A DNA stretch of 37,139 bases from JANQLU01 sp964434955 (GCA_964434955.1 CAYSXI010000029.1:1-37139); one strand, 5' to 3'; counted from the stretch's first letter, positions 24,062 through 34,236 are shown. The notes: generated by a model from the letters alone, not told the origin. Numbers and translations: made by a program.

Positions 24062-26929
24062 ATGACTAAGGGCATTTGCAGATCAAGTTGGATCGAGACA
24101 ACCCGATTTTTCTTTCGCGCGATCGCTGTTTGTTCGGTCGCGTTTTCTCTTCTTTTGATTACCGGATGCGGAGGCTGCGGCGGCAACAATTCGGCGAAGA
24201 AGACGGCCGAAGAAAAGAAGAAAGAGGAAGAAGAAAAGAAAAAGAAGAAACCCAAGCCTCCTTTTGAAAACAAGCCTCCGGTCGTGCTGCCCGGACAGGA
24301 GAGTAACGCCGTCGCCGCCAATCGCGGAAAAGGCGGACACTGGGTCAACGCCCATATTCCGGCGGTATCCAATCGCAACGATTTTGATGGCGTGATGAAT
24401 ACCCGCTGCGTTCGCGGAAATGGTCGCCCACAGATCATTCGCGGTACGCACTACTTCATGCAGTCGACGCGTCCGGTCAGCATGCCCAAAGAACAGTGGA
24501 AAAATTTCGAGACGACGCTTTTCATTCCGACCACCGGAAATCGAAAAGGCGGTGGCGGAAACACGACCTTTGATTTTCGGATCAGTCCCCGCAGTGGGGC
24601 AGGGGGGTTCAGTCAACCTCAGGGGATTCTGCTTCTCAAAGAGTACCAGTTCCACTTTGTCGTGCTGGCTGAGAAACCGGGGGCCTACACCTATTTGAAA
24701 AATGCAGATTTCATCAAGCTCCCCGAAGATGAATTCCGTACCCAGCGACTCGAGGATTACTACCACCTGGTCTTCTCGAATACCGAAACAACGATTCCGT
24801 TGCCCAGCCATTCGCTGGCTTGGACGACCGTTGCCTACATCCTGTGGCACGACGTCGAACCGGATAACCTCACGCCCGAACAAAAGTCAGCCCTGATCGA
24901 CTGGTTGCATTGGGGTGGGCAACTCATCTTGAGCGGGCCTGATTGTCTGGACAAATTGAAGAACAGCTTTCTTGCCGACTACCTTCCGGCCAATGTTCGC
25001 AAAAGTGTCAACTTGAACGCAAGCGACATTCAAGAATTGAATCAGGGATGGTCGATTCCCGTTCGCAACAAAAATCGGGAACGCCACAGTTTGTCTCTGC
25101 CGGGACAATCAACCATGGTTGGCTGTCAAATGGATCTAACCGAGGGCAGCCAGTTCATTCCCAACACGAGCGAATTGGTTGCGGAAAAGCGAATTGGACG
25201 CGGACGAATCGTTGCAACCGGTTTTTCGCTGCAAGCCAAGCCGCTTTTGACCTGGAAGAGTTTGCAGGGGTTTTACCAAACGGTATTGATGCGCCGACCG
25301 GCCCGTCGGTTTTCCGATACGGGTCTGATGGGGGAGGTATTTTTCCGCTGGAAAGACGGCGGGGCGCTGCTTGATCCCTTGCTTGGTAGCACGGTTCGAT
25401 ACGTTAGCCGGGATCTCGGGGTGAACGGGACCGATGGCTTTTATAACTACGAGGGCAAAGATCCCGCGGACGAAGTTTCCCGCCCAAACCGATTTAATTT
25501 CGGCCAACCCGAATCCAGCACCAGTATTGCCGTTTCGGAAAACACACGCGTCACCAAAGACGCTTGGCGATTTGGCGGCTTCAACCATTCGCCGGAATCC
25601 GGGGTCGCGGGCTGGAACGACTACAGCGGAGTCGCAACGGCCGCACGTGAAACATTGCGAACCGCGGCAGGGATCACGCCTCCTTCGCGCGGATTCGTAC
25701 TTCAAGCACTTTTGATTTATCTTTCGATTTTGGTACCCGCCAATTGGCTGCTTTTCAAACTGATTGGTCGGGTGGAATGGGCCTGGGTCATGGCTCCAAT
25801 CATTTCCATTGTGGGTGCCGTTGGCGTCGCGAAATTCGCGTCGCTGGACATCGGGTTCGTTCGAAGCTCGACCACCGTTGGTGTCTTGGAATTGCAGGGC
25901 GGTTACTCACGTGGCCATTTAACGAATTACACGGCGCTTTATACTTCGCTGTCGACCGACTACGACATTGAATTCTCCGACGACTCCGCGTTGGTCCTTC
26001 CTTTTTCAAAGTCGGAAGACTATCGACTCGCGGCCGACGCATCGCCAAATGGTGTCCAGTTTCAGATCGGCCGCAATGTCAGCTTCAACGGTTTTCCGAT
26101 TCAGTCCAACACATCGGAGCTTTATCACTCCGAGGACATGATCGACGTGGGCGGTGGAATTCATCTGATGAAACAGGCTGACGGCCGTTTTGTCGTATCG
26201 AACACGAGTCAACTTGATCTGAAAGACACCGCCGTCGTTTGGAAAACCCGGGCAGGAGCCTACAACGTTGCCTGGGTCGGAGATCTGATTTCCGGCCAGG
26301 ACACCGACGTGCTCGAGTTTCGAGATACGCAAAAAAAGGACCTGTACACGAAATGGGAAAAAAGCCCAACCATGTACAGTCCTGCCAGGCACGCGAGACA
26401 AATTGTCGAGGCACTCGATGTGCGGCCGGACGAAATTCCGATGGTCAGCGTCATGAACATTCTCGAGGAAGATCCGAGGACCAAGGGGCAGTTTGATATC
26501 TACAAAGAAGCGACGCTTTCGGTACGTTCCATCCCGACCGAACAGCGCCAGGCCTTCCCCGATCTTTATGTGAACGAAGACCAGCTGCGAGACATTTGCG
26601 ATTTGGCGAATGACGAGGTCCGGTTTCGGCTTGGCGGAATTCTCGACTTATTTTTGAACCAGTTGGATTTGGAGAACGGCGAATTCCGATTATTGGGCTG
26701 GACCGAGCAAAAGGTGAGTCGTGCGACCATTCGCCCTTCGGCGACGCAATCCAAATCAAAAACCATGGTGTTAGTCCATTTGCAGCGGCCGCAACTGGAA
26801 CGCCCGCCGAGAGAGCCATCCATCTACTCGGATTACACCAAACTATCTGACGACGAAGACGAAGACGAAGACGAAGAAGACAAGAAAAACGAAAATGGTG
26901 ACCCGGCCAACCCGTCGGGAATTCAATGA
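24062..26929 (+). CDS. Large lipoprotein with C-terminal membrane helices, coupled to an ABC ATPase
   Basis: 955 residues from ATG 24062, the first start giving a proper signal: FFFRAIAVCSVAFSLLLITGC with lipobox LITGC. A Lys/Glu run (AEEKKKEEEEKKKKKPKPP) follows. The middle has a GATase1-like segment (LAWTTVAYILWHDVEP, SALIDWLHWGGQLILSGP). Two hydrophobic helices lie near GFVLQALLIYLSILVPANWLLF and WVMAPIISIVGAVGVAKF, and the C-terminus is very acidic (DDEDEDEDEED). Its stop overlaps the ATPase start (ATGATG). It resembles auxiliary subunits (GldG/ABC_transp_aux-like) of ABC-2 type systems, but this is inference. The acidic tail would be cytoplasmic if both helices cross the membrane. Confidence 0.7.
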   Translation: MTKGICRSSWIETTRFFFRAIAVCSVAFSLLLITGCGGCGGNNSAKKTAEEKKKEEEEKKKKKPKPPFENKPPVVLPGQESNAVAANRGKGGHWVNAHIPAVSNRNDFDGVMNTRCVRGNGRPQIIRGTHYFMQSTRPVSMPKEQWKNFETTLFIPTTGNRKGGGGNTTFDFRISPRSGAGGFSQPQGILLLKEYQFHFVVLAEKPGAYTYLKNADFIKLPEDEFRTQRLEDYYHLVFSNTETTIPLPSHSLAWTTVAYILWHDVEPDNLTPEQKSALIDWLHWGGQLILSGPDCLDKLKNSFLADYLPANVRKSVNLNASDIQELNQGWSIPVRNKNRERHSLSLPGQSTMVGCQMDLTEGSQFIPNTSELVAEKRIGRGRIVATGFSLQAKPLLTWKSLQGFYQTVLMRRPARRFSDTGLMGEVFFRWKDGGALLDPLLGSTVRYVSRDLGVNGTDGFYNYEGKDPADEVSRPNRFNFGQPESSTSIAVSENTRVTKDAWRFGGFNHSPESGVAGWNDYSGVATAARETLRTAAGITPPSRGFVLQALLIYLSILVPANWLLFKLIGRVEWAWVMAPIISIVGAVGVAKFASLDIGFVRSSTTVGVLELQGGYSRGHLTNYTALYTSLSTDYDIEFSDDSALVLPFSKSEDYRLAADASPNGVQFQIGRNVSFNGFPIQSNTSELYHSEDMIDVGGGIHLMKQADGRFVVSNTSQLDLKDTAVVWKTRAGAYNVAWVGDLISGQDTDVLEFRDTQKKDLYTKWEKSPTMYSPARHARQIVEALDVRPDEIPMVSVMNILEEDPRTKGQFDIYKEATLSVRSIPTEQRQAFPDLYVNEDQLRDICDLANDEVRFRLGGILDLFLNQLDLENGEFRLLGWTEQKVSRATIRPSATQSKSKTMVLVHLQRPQLERPPREPSIYSDYTKLSDDEDEDEDEEDKKNENGDPANPSGIQ

Positions 26930-27855
26930 TGATCGAGCTGAAGAATTTCGGAAAAGACTACGGCAACTTTACGGCTGTCGAGAATATCAATCTGAAAATC
27001 GAAGAAGGTGATATGTTTGGGTTTATCGGACCCAACGGCGCCGGAAAGAGTACTTCGATTCGCTTTCTCGCAACCTTGCTTCGTGCTTCGCGTGGCGATG
27101 GCGAAATCAATGGATACAGCGTCACGAAAAATCCAATGGATGTCCGTCGGAGTGTCGGTTACATGCCGGATAACTTCGGCGTATATGACGGAATGAAAGT
27201 CTGGGAGTTTCTGGATTTCTTTGCGGTCGCCTACAAGATCGGACGATCTCAAAGAAAGCAAGTTATTCGGGACGTCCTCGACTTGCTCGATTTGACTTAC
27301 AAGCGAGACGCTTATGTCAACAGTTTGTCGCGGGGGATGAAACAGAGGCTTTGCCTTGCGAAAACGTTGGTACACGATCCGCCGGTGCTCATTCTGGATG
27401 AACCCGCAAGTGGTCTCGACCCACGGGCGCGAATTGAAGTCAAAGCGCTGCTGAAAGAACTTCGGCGAATGGGCAAAACCATTCTTATTTCGAGCCACAT
27501 TCTCACCGAGCTTGCCGACTGCTGCACGTCGATTGGAATCATTGAGCGCGGAAATCTCTTGATGCACGGCCCGATCGACGAAGTTTACAAACAAATCAGC
27601 CAGAACAATATCATCGAAGCTCGGTTCGGCGAAAATGCGGATATCGCGCTTTCGATCATTCGTTCAAACCCCGATGTCCAGGACGTTCAAGTGGATGGAG
27701 AACGAGTCACCATTGAATTTGGGTCCGTTGACCATTGCGGATCGGAACTTCTCAAGGAATTGATTCACCAAAACGTGACGGTCCGAAGTTTTGCCGAAAA
27801 AGAGCCGACGCTGGAAGACGTATTCATGATGGTGACCAAGGGGCTCGTTCAATAG
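26926..27855 (+). CDS. ABC transporter ATP-binding protein (ABC-2/GldA-like)
   Basis: 309 residues. Walker A is GPNGAGKST, the signature is LSRGMKQ, Walker B is LILDEPASGLDP and the switch His is in SSHILTE. The C-terminal ~80 residues form the extension usual in ABC-2 exporters. The start overlaps the stop of the large lipoprotein. No permease gene of ABC-2 type follows; the next gene is serC. Either the upstream protein supplies the membrane part or the permease lies elsewhere. Confidence 0.9.
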   Translation: MMIELKNFGKDYGNFTAVENINLKIEEGDMFGFIGPNGAGKSTSIRFLATLLRASRGDGEINGYSVTKNPMDVRRSVGYMPDNFGVYDGMKVWEFLDFFAVAYKIGRSQRKQVIRDVLDLLDLTYKRDAYVNSLSRGMKQRLCLAKTLVHDPPVLILDEPASGLDPRARIEVKALLKELRRMGKTILISSHILTELADCCTSIGIIERGNLLMHGPIDEVYKQISQNNIIEARFGENADIALSIIRSNPDVQDVQVDGERVTIEFGSVDHCGSELLKELIHQNVTVRSFAEKEPTLEDVFMMVTKGLVQ

Positions 27856-28160
27856 ACCCGAACCTGTCTCAACTTACTTGCTTCCTGTCGAATCGGGTTC
27901 GTGGTTTGCAGCAAAATCGATTGGCAATTTTGCGACTTCTTTTTGCTGGACTCCTGCCAAAACGCTGCTAACAGCGGTAGGATGAACGAATAGCGCACGC
28001 AAGCCTTGGCGAGGAATGATTCTTTGCCGCAAGAGCATGAGTTTTCGCTTTGCGATGCAGGCGAATTCGCTTTGAATTGAGGTGCCTGGACAAACTTGAC
28101 CGAGACTCGGTGTGCGGTCTCAATGTTGCTTCCCCTGTCCCATTCAAATGGAATAGATTG
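27856..28160. other. 305-bp gap before serC
   Basis: No convincing gene. The serC frame is open upstream to 28050, but that stretch lacks SerC similarity and a ribosome binding site. No hairpin with T-run is seen after the ABC gene, so readthrough into serC cannot be excluded. Confidence 0.45.
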
Positions 28161-29264
28161 ATGAGCCAAAGCCTAGTTTCCGAACGGGTTTACAACTTTT
28201 CTGCGGGCCCAGCGGTTTTGCCCGAAGAAGTCTTGGAGAGAATTCGTGATGAGATGATGTGCTTGCCGGGGGCCGGCAGTTCCATTTTGGAAATTAGTCA
28301 TCGCAGCAAGCCATTTGATGCCATCCTGGAAGGGGCCGACCAGCGTCTTCGCCAGTTGCTTTCCATTAGTGATGACTATTCGGTTTTGTTCCTTCAAGGT
28401 GGCTCGCGGCTTCAATTCTCGATGATTCCAATGAACATCTCGACGGCGGAACGGCCGGGAGATTATTTGGTCACCGGCTCCTGGAGTCAGAAAGCAGCCG
28501 CGGAAGCTGCGCGATTGTCTGGGGGTCGTGTCATCTTTGACGGGAAGCCAGACAATTTTTGCCGCGTGCCGGAATCAAGCGAATTTGAAAACAATTCGGA
28601 TCGATCTTTCCTTTACTATGCTGCGAACGAGACGATTCAGGGAGTGCAATTCCAGGACTTGCCGGATGGCAATGATCTGGTTTCCGATCTTTCCAGCGAG
28701 TTCCTTTCTCGGCCCTTTGATGTCGATCGCCACGCGGCGATCTATGCCTGTGCCCAAAAAAATGCGGGTCCGGCAGGCCTGACGGTCGTGATCATTCGCA
28801 AATCGCTGTTGGAGCAAGTTCCCGACAACTTGCCAGCCTATTTGAATTTCCGGGAGCATGATTCAAACGGTTCGCGATTCAATACGCCACCAACTTTCGC
28901 GATCTACGTCACGGACTTGGTGCTGCAATGGATCCTGGATAAATTCGGCTCCCTGGAATCGATGCAGGCCCACAATGAATCCAAGGCTGCGTTGCTTTAC
29001 GATGTGATCGACGAATTCCCCGAGTTTTACATTGGACATTCAAGAGTCGAGTCGCGATCTCGGATGAATGTGACGTTCCGTTTCGCCGACGAAGCGATTG
29101 GCGACCAATTCAAATCGGAGGCGGCCGAACATCAAATGCAAAGTCTCGGCGGCCACCGAAGCGTCGGAGGCATTCGGGCGTCAATTTACAATGCGATGCC
29201 CGTTGCGGGCGTTCAAACCCTGGCTGATTTCATGCGTGACTTTGCGAAAAAGCACGCTTCCTAG
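28161..29264 (+). CDS. serC: Phosphoserine aminotransferase
   Basis: 367 residues. VYNFSAGPAVLPEEVL is the SerC N-terminus; FLQGGSRLQFSMIPMN and the PLP-lysine motif AQKNAGPAG follow, with the C-terminal GGHRSVGGIRASIYNAM. It makes phosphoserine from 3-phosphohydroxypyruvate and glutamate. ATG 28161 gives the standard N-terminus. serA starts 55 nt downstream, so both serine-synthesis steps form one unit. Confidence 0.95.
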   Translation: MSQSLVSERVYNFSAGPAVLPEEVLERIRDEMMCLPGAGSSILEISHRSKPFDAILEGADQRLRQLLSISDDYSVLFLQGGSRLQFSMIPMNISTAERPGDYLVTGSWSQKAAAEAARLSGGRVIFDGKPDNFCRVPESSEFENNSDRSFLYYAANETIQGVQFQDLPDGNDLVSDLSSEFLSRPFDVDRHAAIYACAQKNAGPAGLTVVIIRKSLLEQVPDNLPAYLNFREHDSNGSRFNTPPTFAIYVTDLVLQWILDKFGSLESMQAHNESKAALLYDVIDEFPEFYIGHSRVESRSRMNVTFRFADEAIGDQFKSEAAEHQMQSLGGHRSVGGIRASIYNAMPVAGVQTLADFMRDFAKKHAS

Positions 29265-29319
29265 AAGCTATCTCGTTTCGGGCGGCAATTAATTACCAAC
29301 TGCATTTCAGGAAATTGAA

Positions 29320-30978
29320 ATGAAACATATCGTGGTCTTGGACAATATTTCCGATGACGGCCTTCGTCTATTGGAAGAAACCGAGGGTATCACCTTTGAA
29401 GTTAAAACGGGGCTTTCGGGGCAACCGTTGAAAGAGGCGCTCGACAACGCAGACGGCGCGATCTGCCGAAGTGGTGTCAAGATCACTGCCGAATCACTAG
29501 AAGGCAATCAACGCCTGGCGGCGATTGTTCGCGCCGGCGTGGGGACCGACAACATCGACCGTGAAGCCGCCACGCGTCACGGAATCATCGTGATGAATAC
29601 GCCGACGGGTAATACCACCAGTACGGCGGAACACACAATGGCCCTGATGCTCTCGCTCAGTCGAAACATTCCGCAGGCTCAAGCGTCGCTTGTGGATGGA
29701 CGTTGGGACCGTAAAAAACTGACGGGAAGCCAACTGGCCGGAAAAACCCTTGGCATTGTCGGGCTCGGACGGATTGGCCAAAGCGTCGCATCCCGGGCAC
29801 GCGCTTTCGAAATGACCGTGCTCGCACTCGATCCTTACCTCTCGGAAACCCAAGCGGAAAAACTGGGAGTCCAAATGGTACCATCCCTGGAAGAGATGTT
29901 GCCAAAGATCGACTACCTTACCGTTCACACGCCAAAGACAAACGAGACCAGCAACCTGATTGGCGAAGCGGAAATCGAAAAGATGAAGCCAGATGTCCGC
30001 CTTATCAATTGTGCGCGAGGTGGCATTTACGACGAAGCCGCAATCGCGAAAGCGCTGGAGCAAGGCAAGATTGGTGGAGTGGCTTTGGACGTTTACGAGA
30101 CCGAACCCTGCACCGACAGTCCACTTTTCAAAATGGACAAGGTGGTTTGCACGCCGCACCTTGGTGCGAGTACCAACGAAGCCCAAAAACAGGTCGCGCT
30201 CGAAGCGATCCACCTGTTGATTGATTATCTTTCGACCGGAAATGTGAAGCATGCCGTCAACACGATCGCGTTGAATCCAACTCAGTTGTCGAAACTTGGC
30301 GGGTTTTTGAATATCGGCTATCGCCTTGGCAGTTTCCTGGCGCAATGGCATGGCGGCGCGATCGAAAATTGCCAGGTCGAGGTCAAAGGCGCGTTGGCGG
30401 ACGAAGACCCGCGGTTTTTCCAGGCGGCCGTTTGTGCGGGCTTGATTGACCATGCGGTCGCTGAAGAAGTGAACATGGTCAACTCGGTCTACCTTTGTGC
30501 CGATCGCGGCATTTCTGTTGAAACTCGTTCTCGCAGTGCGGATTCAACATCGTTCCAATCGGCCATCGTTGCCAAAGTATCAGGGCAGGGGATCGTCCGT
30601 TCCGCCGGCGGAACCGTCTTCGGAAGCGAGATGCCGCGATTGGTTCGATTGAATGAATTCCGAATGGAATCGTTTTTGGATGGCAATCTCCTGGTGCTCG
30701 AACATTTTGATCAGCCAGGAGTCATCGGGCAGATGGGGCGGATGTTGGGCGATCTCGAAATCAACATTGTTCAGATGGCCGTGGGTCGCGACCGAGGTCG
30801 AGAAGGCAACCCAGCGATTGGCGTTTTGAATGTCGATTCGCCGGCGCCCCAGGAAGTCATCGACGAAATCGAAAAGCTGGAGGCCATCAAAACGCTTCGG
30901 CAGATCAAACTCCCCGAACCAGGTTGGAATCCGGCATGGCTCGGCGGAAGTAAGAAAGACAATGAAGTCATGACCTAA
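29320..30978 (+). CDS. serA: D-3-phosphoglycerate dehydrogenase
   Basis: 552 residues, longer than the ~410 of the E. coli enzyme. The substrate and NAD domains contain VRAGVGTDNID, the dinucleotide loop GLGRIG, NCARGG with the catalytic Arg and PHLGAST with the catalytic His. An intervening ASB domain (about 320-450) and a C-terminal ACT domain (LLVLEHFDQPGVIGQMGRML) follow, as in the long SerA type, where ACT can bind serine for feedback. It is downstream of serC. Confidence 0.95.
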   Translation: MKHIVVLDNISDDGLRLLEETEGITFEVKTGLSGQPLKEALDNADGAICRSGVKITAESLEGNQRLAAIVRAGVGTDNIDREAATRHGIIVMNTPTGNTTSTAEHTMALMLSLSRNIPQAQASLVDGRWDRKKLTGSQLAGKTLGIVGLGRIGQSVASRARAFEMTVLALDPYLSETQAEKLGVQMVPSLEEMLPKIDYLTVHTPKTNETSNLIGEAEIEKMKPDVRLINCARGGIYDEAAIAKALEQGKIGGVALDVYETEPCTDSPLFKMDKVVCTPHLGASTNEAQKQVALEAIHLLIDYLSTGNVKHAVNTIALNPTQLSKLGGFLNIGYRLGSFLAQWHGGAIENCQVEVKGALADEDPRFFQAAVCAGLIDHAVAEEVNMVNSVYLCADRGISVETRSRSADSTSFQSAIVAKVSGQGIVRSAGGTVFGSEMPRLVRLNEFRMESFLDGNLLVLEHFDQPGVIGQMGRMLGDLEINIVQMAVGRDRGREGNPAIGVLNVDSPAPQEVIDEIEKLEAIKTLRQIKLPEPGWNPAWLGGSKKDNEVMT

Positions 30979-31006
30979 GTCTCACCCAGTAAGTCGCGGA
31001 AATCCA

Positions 31007-31405
31007 ATGAAAGAATTCGGGATGATCAATATCGTTCGCGGACTGCTTGGCGGAATTTGCGGCGCGGTCGCCGGTTATTTCCTATTTACTTTCCTCTTGA
31101 GTCAGGGATTTTACGCTTTGGCGATTCCCGGCTGCCTGATCGGTATGGGCTGTGGCTGGTCGTCCGGCATTCGCTCCAGTATTTTGGCCTCCAATTGCTG
31201 CGTTTGGGCAATCGCGGTTTCGCTTTTTGCCGAGTGGCGAATGTTCCCGTTTACCGCTGATCCGAGCTTGGGATACTTCTTGCGCAACTTGAAAGACCTG
31301 ACGACAATGACATGGGCCATGATCCTCATTGGATGCGTTTGCGCCTTTTGGTTTGGACTCGGGCGGAACACCAGCATGTTTCGGGTTCCTGCGAAAAAGC
31401 AGTAG
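31007..31405 (+). CDS. Small membrane protein of unknown function
   Basis: 132 residues with about four hydrophobic segments: IVRGLLGGICGAVAGYFLF, GFYALAIPGCLIGMGCGW, SILASNCCVWAIAVSLF and MTWAMILIGCVCAFWFGL. A family is not recognised. It begins 28 nt after serA with a purine-rich stretch before the ATG and may ride on the ser transcript. Met6 is an alternative start. Confidence 0.65.
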   Translation: MKEFGMINIVRGLLGGICGAVAGYFLFTFLLSQGFYALAIPGCLIGMGCGWSSGIRSSILASNCCVWAIAVSLFAEWRMFPFTADPSLGYFLRNLKDLTTMTWAMILIGCVCAFWFGLGRNTSMFRVPAKKQ

Positions 31406-31583
31406 AAACGACCTGGCGAACGAAAATAGCCGGCTGTTGCGAAACCGACAACCGGAACAACCCGAACCGCTTGATGAATGACTGGATTCTCTGGCCGGGT
31501 TATGCCATTTGCGGCTATCGACATGGGCTCGCGGCTGATTAGCTTGGAGGATTCGAAGCCCTTCCACTGTGCCCTCCGAGCCA

Positions 31584-32966
31584 ATGCAAATTCTCGTTGC
31601 GATTCTTGTTGTCCTGTCTTTGTGGCCCGCGGATGCTTTTCAAGACACCAGCGGAATTTCCGCGGGCTGGTCCAGTTTTCTGGTCCTGGCTTGCTGCGGG
31701 TTCGTCCTGTTATTCGCATGGATTTTTGCCAGAGAGATACCTCGGCGAGCTTCCGATGATCCCGAAGCCAAGAATCGATATGCTCAGTTTCTTTTTCGCA
31801 TCCATACCGGGATCTGGATTCTGGGTTGTGTCCTGATTTGCATCGTTGCAAAGTGGGGAACGCTGGTTCGACACGATTGGAATCTGGCAAACTCCTTTTT
31901 GATTGACGAAATACTCATCGTCGCGCCCGTCCTTTTGCCTTTGCTCGGAAGCTGGTTTTTGTTCGGCTGGCTGGATGAAAAGAAAGCTCCAGAAACAAGC
32001 CGCTTCCAGTCTGCACTTCATTATTGCGGGTTGCGCTCCCAGATTTACATGGGCCTGACGTTGATTCCCATGTTCGTACTTTGGGTCGCCAACGACGTCG
32101 CCTATCTCGTTTCTCCGGGAGAAACGTCGGGCGTCCAATGGGCCATTTTGTTTTTCGCATTTCTTGCATCGACCATCTGCTTCCCCTGGATCCTTGTTTT
32201 CGTGTGGCCGAATGAAAAGCTGGCTGATTCAACGCTGCGAAAACGAATCAGTGAAATTGCGGAAGAGAAGAATATTCGTGTGGCCGACATTCGCATCTGG
32301 AAGACGGGGAACCAGGTCACCAACGCCATGGTCGCTGGCTTCTTTTGGCCGTTTCGCATGGTCTGGCTTAGCGACCGAATGCTTCAACTTTTGAATGCCG
32401 ACGAATTGGATACGGTACTTCGTCACGAGATAGGACATGCCAAGCGGCAGCATTTGCCGATTCGATTACTGATTCTTCTGGTACCGTTGATTGCATCCGC
32501 CATTTTGTTCTTTGTCTTTCCGGAGCGACTGGGGCATTGGGCGGAACGACTTGAATCAATCGGAATTTCCCAAAGTTGGCTTTGCTGGGTGCTCTTGCCC
32601 TCACTGGGGATCGTCTACCTGGTTTGGGCGTTGAGCTGGGTGTCCCATGTCATCGAAAAGGACGCGGATATCGAGGCATGTTTGGCAACCGAAGCCGCCC
32701 ACGCGAATTCCAGTCGTGCCGCGTCGCTCGATGCGGAAAGAACCCAATCCTTCAAGTCGGCCCTTTTGAAAATCTCAAGTCAAATGCCCGGCGGGATTCA
32801 CAAGCAGACCTTGCTTCACCCCAGCATTATCGATCGCGCCATGTTCCTGACCAACCTCGCCGGCAACCCAGAACAGCTGGCTGCTTTTCGGACTCAGTTC
32901 CGGACGCGCCTGTTGGCTTTGGTGGGAATCGCCGCCGCTCTATTCTTCGGAATCATCTCGATTTAG
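31584..32966 (+). CDS. M48-family membrane metalloprotease
   Basis: About 460 residues. HEIGH in LDTVLRHEIGHAKRQH binds zinc, and EKDAD further on supplies the third ligand as in HtpX/Ste24 proteases. Several transmembrane helices lie before the HExxH and two after it. It probably cleaves membrane or misfolded proteins. The open frame starts with GTG at 31569, but ATG 31584 is preferred; neither has a strong ribosome binding site. Confidence 0.85.
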   Translation: MQILVAILVVLSLWPADAFQDTSGISAGWSSFLVLACCGFVLLFAWIFAREIPRRASDDPEAKNRYAQFLFRIHTGIWILGCVLICIVAKWGTLVRHDWNLANSFLIDEILIVAPVLLPLLGSWFLFGWLDEKKAPETSRFQSALHYCGLRSQIYMGLTLIPMFVLWVANDVAYLVSPGETSGVQWAILFFAFLASTICFPWILVFVWPNEKLADSTLRKRISEIAEEKNIRVADIRIWKTGNQVTNAMVAGFFWPFRMVWLSDRMLQLLNADELDTVLRHEIGHAKRQHLPIRLLILLVPLIASAILFFVFPERLGHWAERLESIGISQSWLCWVLLPSLGIVYLVWALSWVSHVIEKDADIEACLATEAAHANSSRAASLDAERTQSFKSALLKISSQMPGGIHKQTLLHPSIIDRAMFLTNLAGNPEQLAAFRTQFRTRLLALVGIAAALFFGIISI

Positions 32967-33174
32967 TCGATTCGCTCGAAGCGAATAGCCGGAAATAAAT
33001 TCTTGCACAGCGAAACTGAATAATCCGATCAGTTGGAACATTTCGAACGCGGATGTTAAGAATCGAAGGTTCACGCCGTCATTGGAAATATCTGGGGCAA
33101 AATAGCCGAATTAACTTGCATCGAGCGTTTTTGAAAGACATGTTTTGCCGATTCGTTTCCCCCAGGATCAGGCC

Positions 33175-33402
33175 ATGAACAACCCGCAACATACCGTCCA
33201 CGACAAAGTCGAAGCAGCCATCTTGCTGAACCCTCATTTACGACGGCGCAACATGAACGTTTCGGCCGACGGCAACTGCGTTCGCCTAACCGGCAAAGTG
33301 AATTCATTTTTCGAGAAACAAATGGCTCAAGAAGTGCTCCGGTCAGTCGAGGGCGTTGACGGGATCCAAAACGATCTCGAAGTCGATTGGATTGAAAACT
33401 AA
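33175..33402 (+). CDS. BON-domain protein
   Basis: 75 residues, one BON domain: VHDKVEAAILLNPHLRRRNMNVSADGNCVRLTGKVNSFFEKQMAQEVLRSVEGVDGIQNDLEV shows the helix, strand with central Gly and strand pattern. BON domains bind membranes or other proteins. No signal peptide is present, so it is cytoplasmic as read. ATG 33175 follows AGGATCAGG. Confidence 0.78.
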   Translation: MNNPQHTVHDKVEAAILLNPHLRRRNMNVSADGNCVRLTGKVNSFFEKQMAQEVLRSVEGVDGIQNDLEVDWIEN

Positions 33403-33436
33403 CGATCGACAAATCCCCACAAAATAATGTGCAAGG

Positions 33437-33461
33437 AGACCCGAAAATCGGGTCTTTTTTT
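33437..33461 (+). terminator. Intrinsic terminator after the BON gene
   Basis: AGACCCGA pairs with TCGGGTCT around an AAA loop, then a T-run to 33461. Confidence 0.9.
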
Positions 33462-33576
33462 ATGCGCTTCTGAGGGCCCCAAACCCACCCTCCCCGCTCC
33501 TTGAACTATTCCCAGTTGCTGAGATACTGATGGTTTCATCCAAACAGCAACCACGCAAACGATAGAGGACCAGATC

Positions 33577-34104
33577 ATGTCTCGCGCCAATGCAATTACT
33601 TTCAAAGGGAACCCAATGACTTTGGCTGGCGAAGCCATTACCGTTGGCCAGGCCGCGCCCGATTTTCAATTGCATTATTTTGAAGACGGTATGCAAACTT
33701 TGACGCTTGCCGATTGCAAAGGCAAACCGACTTTGTTGAGTGTGGTTCCCTCGCTCGATACCGGCGTTTGCCAGATTCAAACCAAGGCCTTCAATGAGAA
33801 AGTTGCCGAGATGGGCGACTCGATCAATGCCATTACGGTCAGCCTGGACTTGCCTTTTGCCCAAGGTCGATTTTGCACCGAAAATTCGATCAGCAATATG
33901 CGTTCCGCCAGTGACTACCAGGATCGCAACTTTGGCAATAACTGGGGCATGCTGATCGAAGAGCTCAAACTCCTGGCGCGAGGAACTTTTGTCCTGGATG
34001 CAGACGGAAACGTCGTTTACGCAGAGACCGTTGGCGAAGTCGCCGAAGAGCCCAATTACGATGCCGCTTTGGAAGCGATCAAAGGCTTGCTTCAATCGGC
34101 ATGA
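33577..34104 (+). CDS. tpx: Thiol peroxidase (Tpx)
   Basis: 175 residues. APDFQLHYF, the peroxidatic Cys in PSLDTGVC and the resolving Cys in GRFCTENSISN match atypical 2-Cys Tpx enzymes. It reduces lipid and organic hydroperoxides with thioredoxin. It is single, between two terminators. Confidence 0.93.
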   Translation: MSRANAITFKGNPMTLAGEAITVGQAAPDFQLHYFEDGMQTLTLADCKGKPTLLSVVPSLDTGVCQIQTKAFNEKVAEMGDSINAITVSLDLPFAQGRFCTENSISNMRSASDYQDRNFGNNWGMLIEELKLLARGTFVLDADGNVVYAETVGEVAEEPNYDAALEAIKGLLQSA

Positions 34105-34140
34105 TGCCGAGCTCGATTGATCTAAAAAATTGCAACGCAT

Positions 34141-34171
34141 AAAAAAAGCGATCCGAATGGATCGCTTTTTT
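34141..34171. terminator. Bidirectional terminator between tpx and the secreted protein
   Basis: GCGATCC (34148-34154) pairs with GGATCGC (34159-34165); an A-run precedes and a T-run follows, so it serves both convergent genes. Confidence 0.88.
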
Positions 34172-34236
34172 GTTTTGCTTTTTGGTTGCGAAAGTGGCTT
34201 TGATTTGACCGCGACCGCGGCCATTTGTTAGCGGCC

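Noticed and set aside
29497..30453. Minus-strand open frame of 318 codons
   Set aside because: Antisense shadow of serA.
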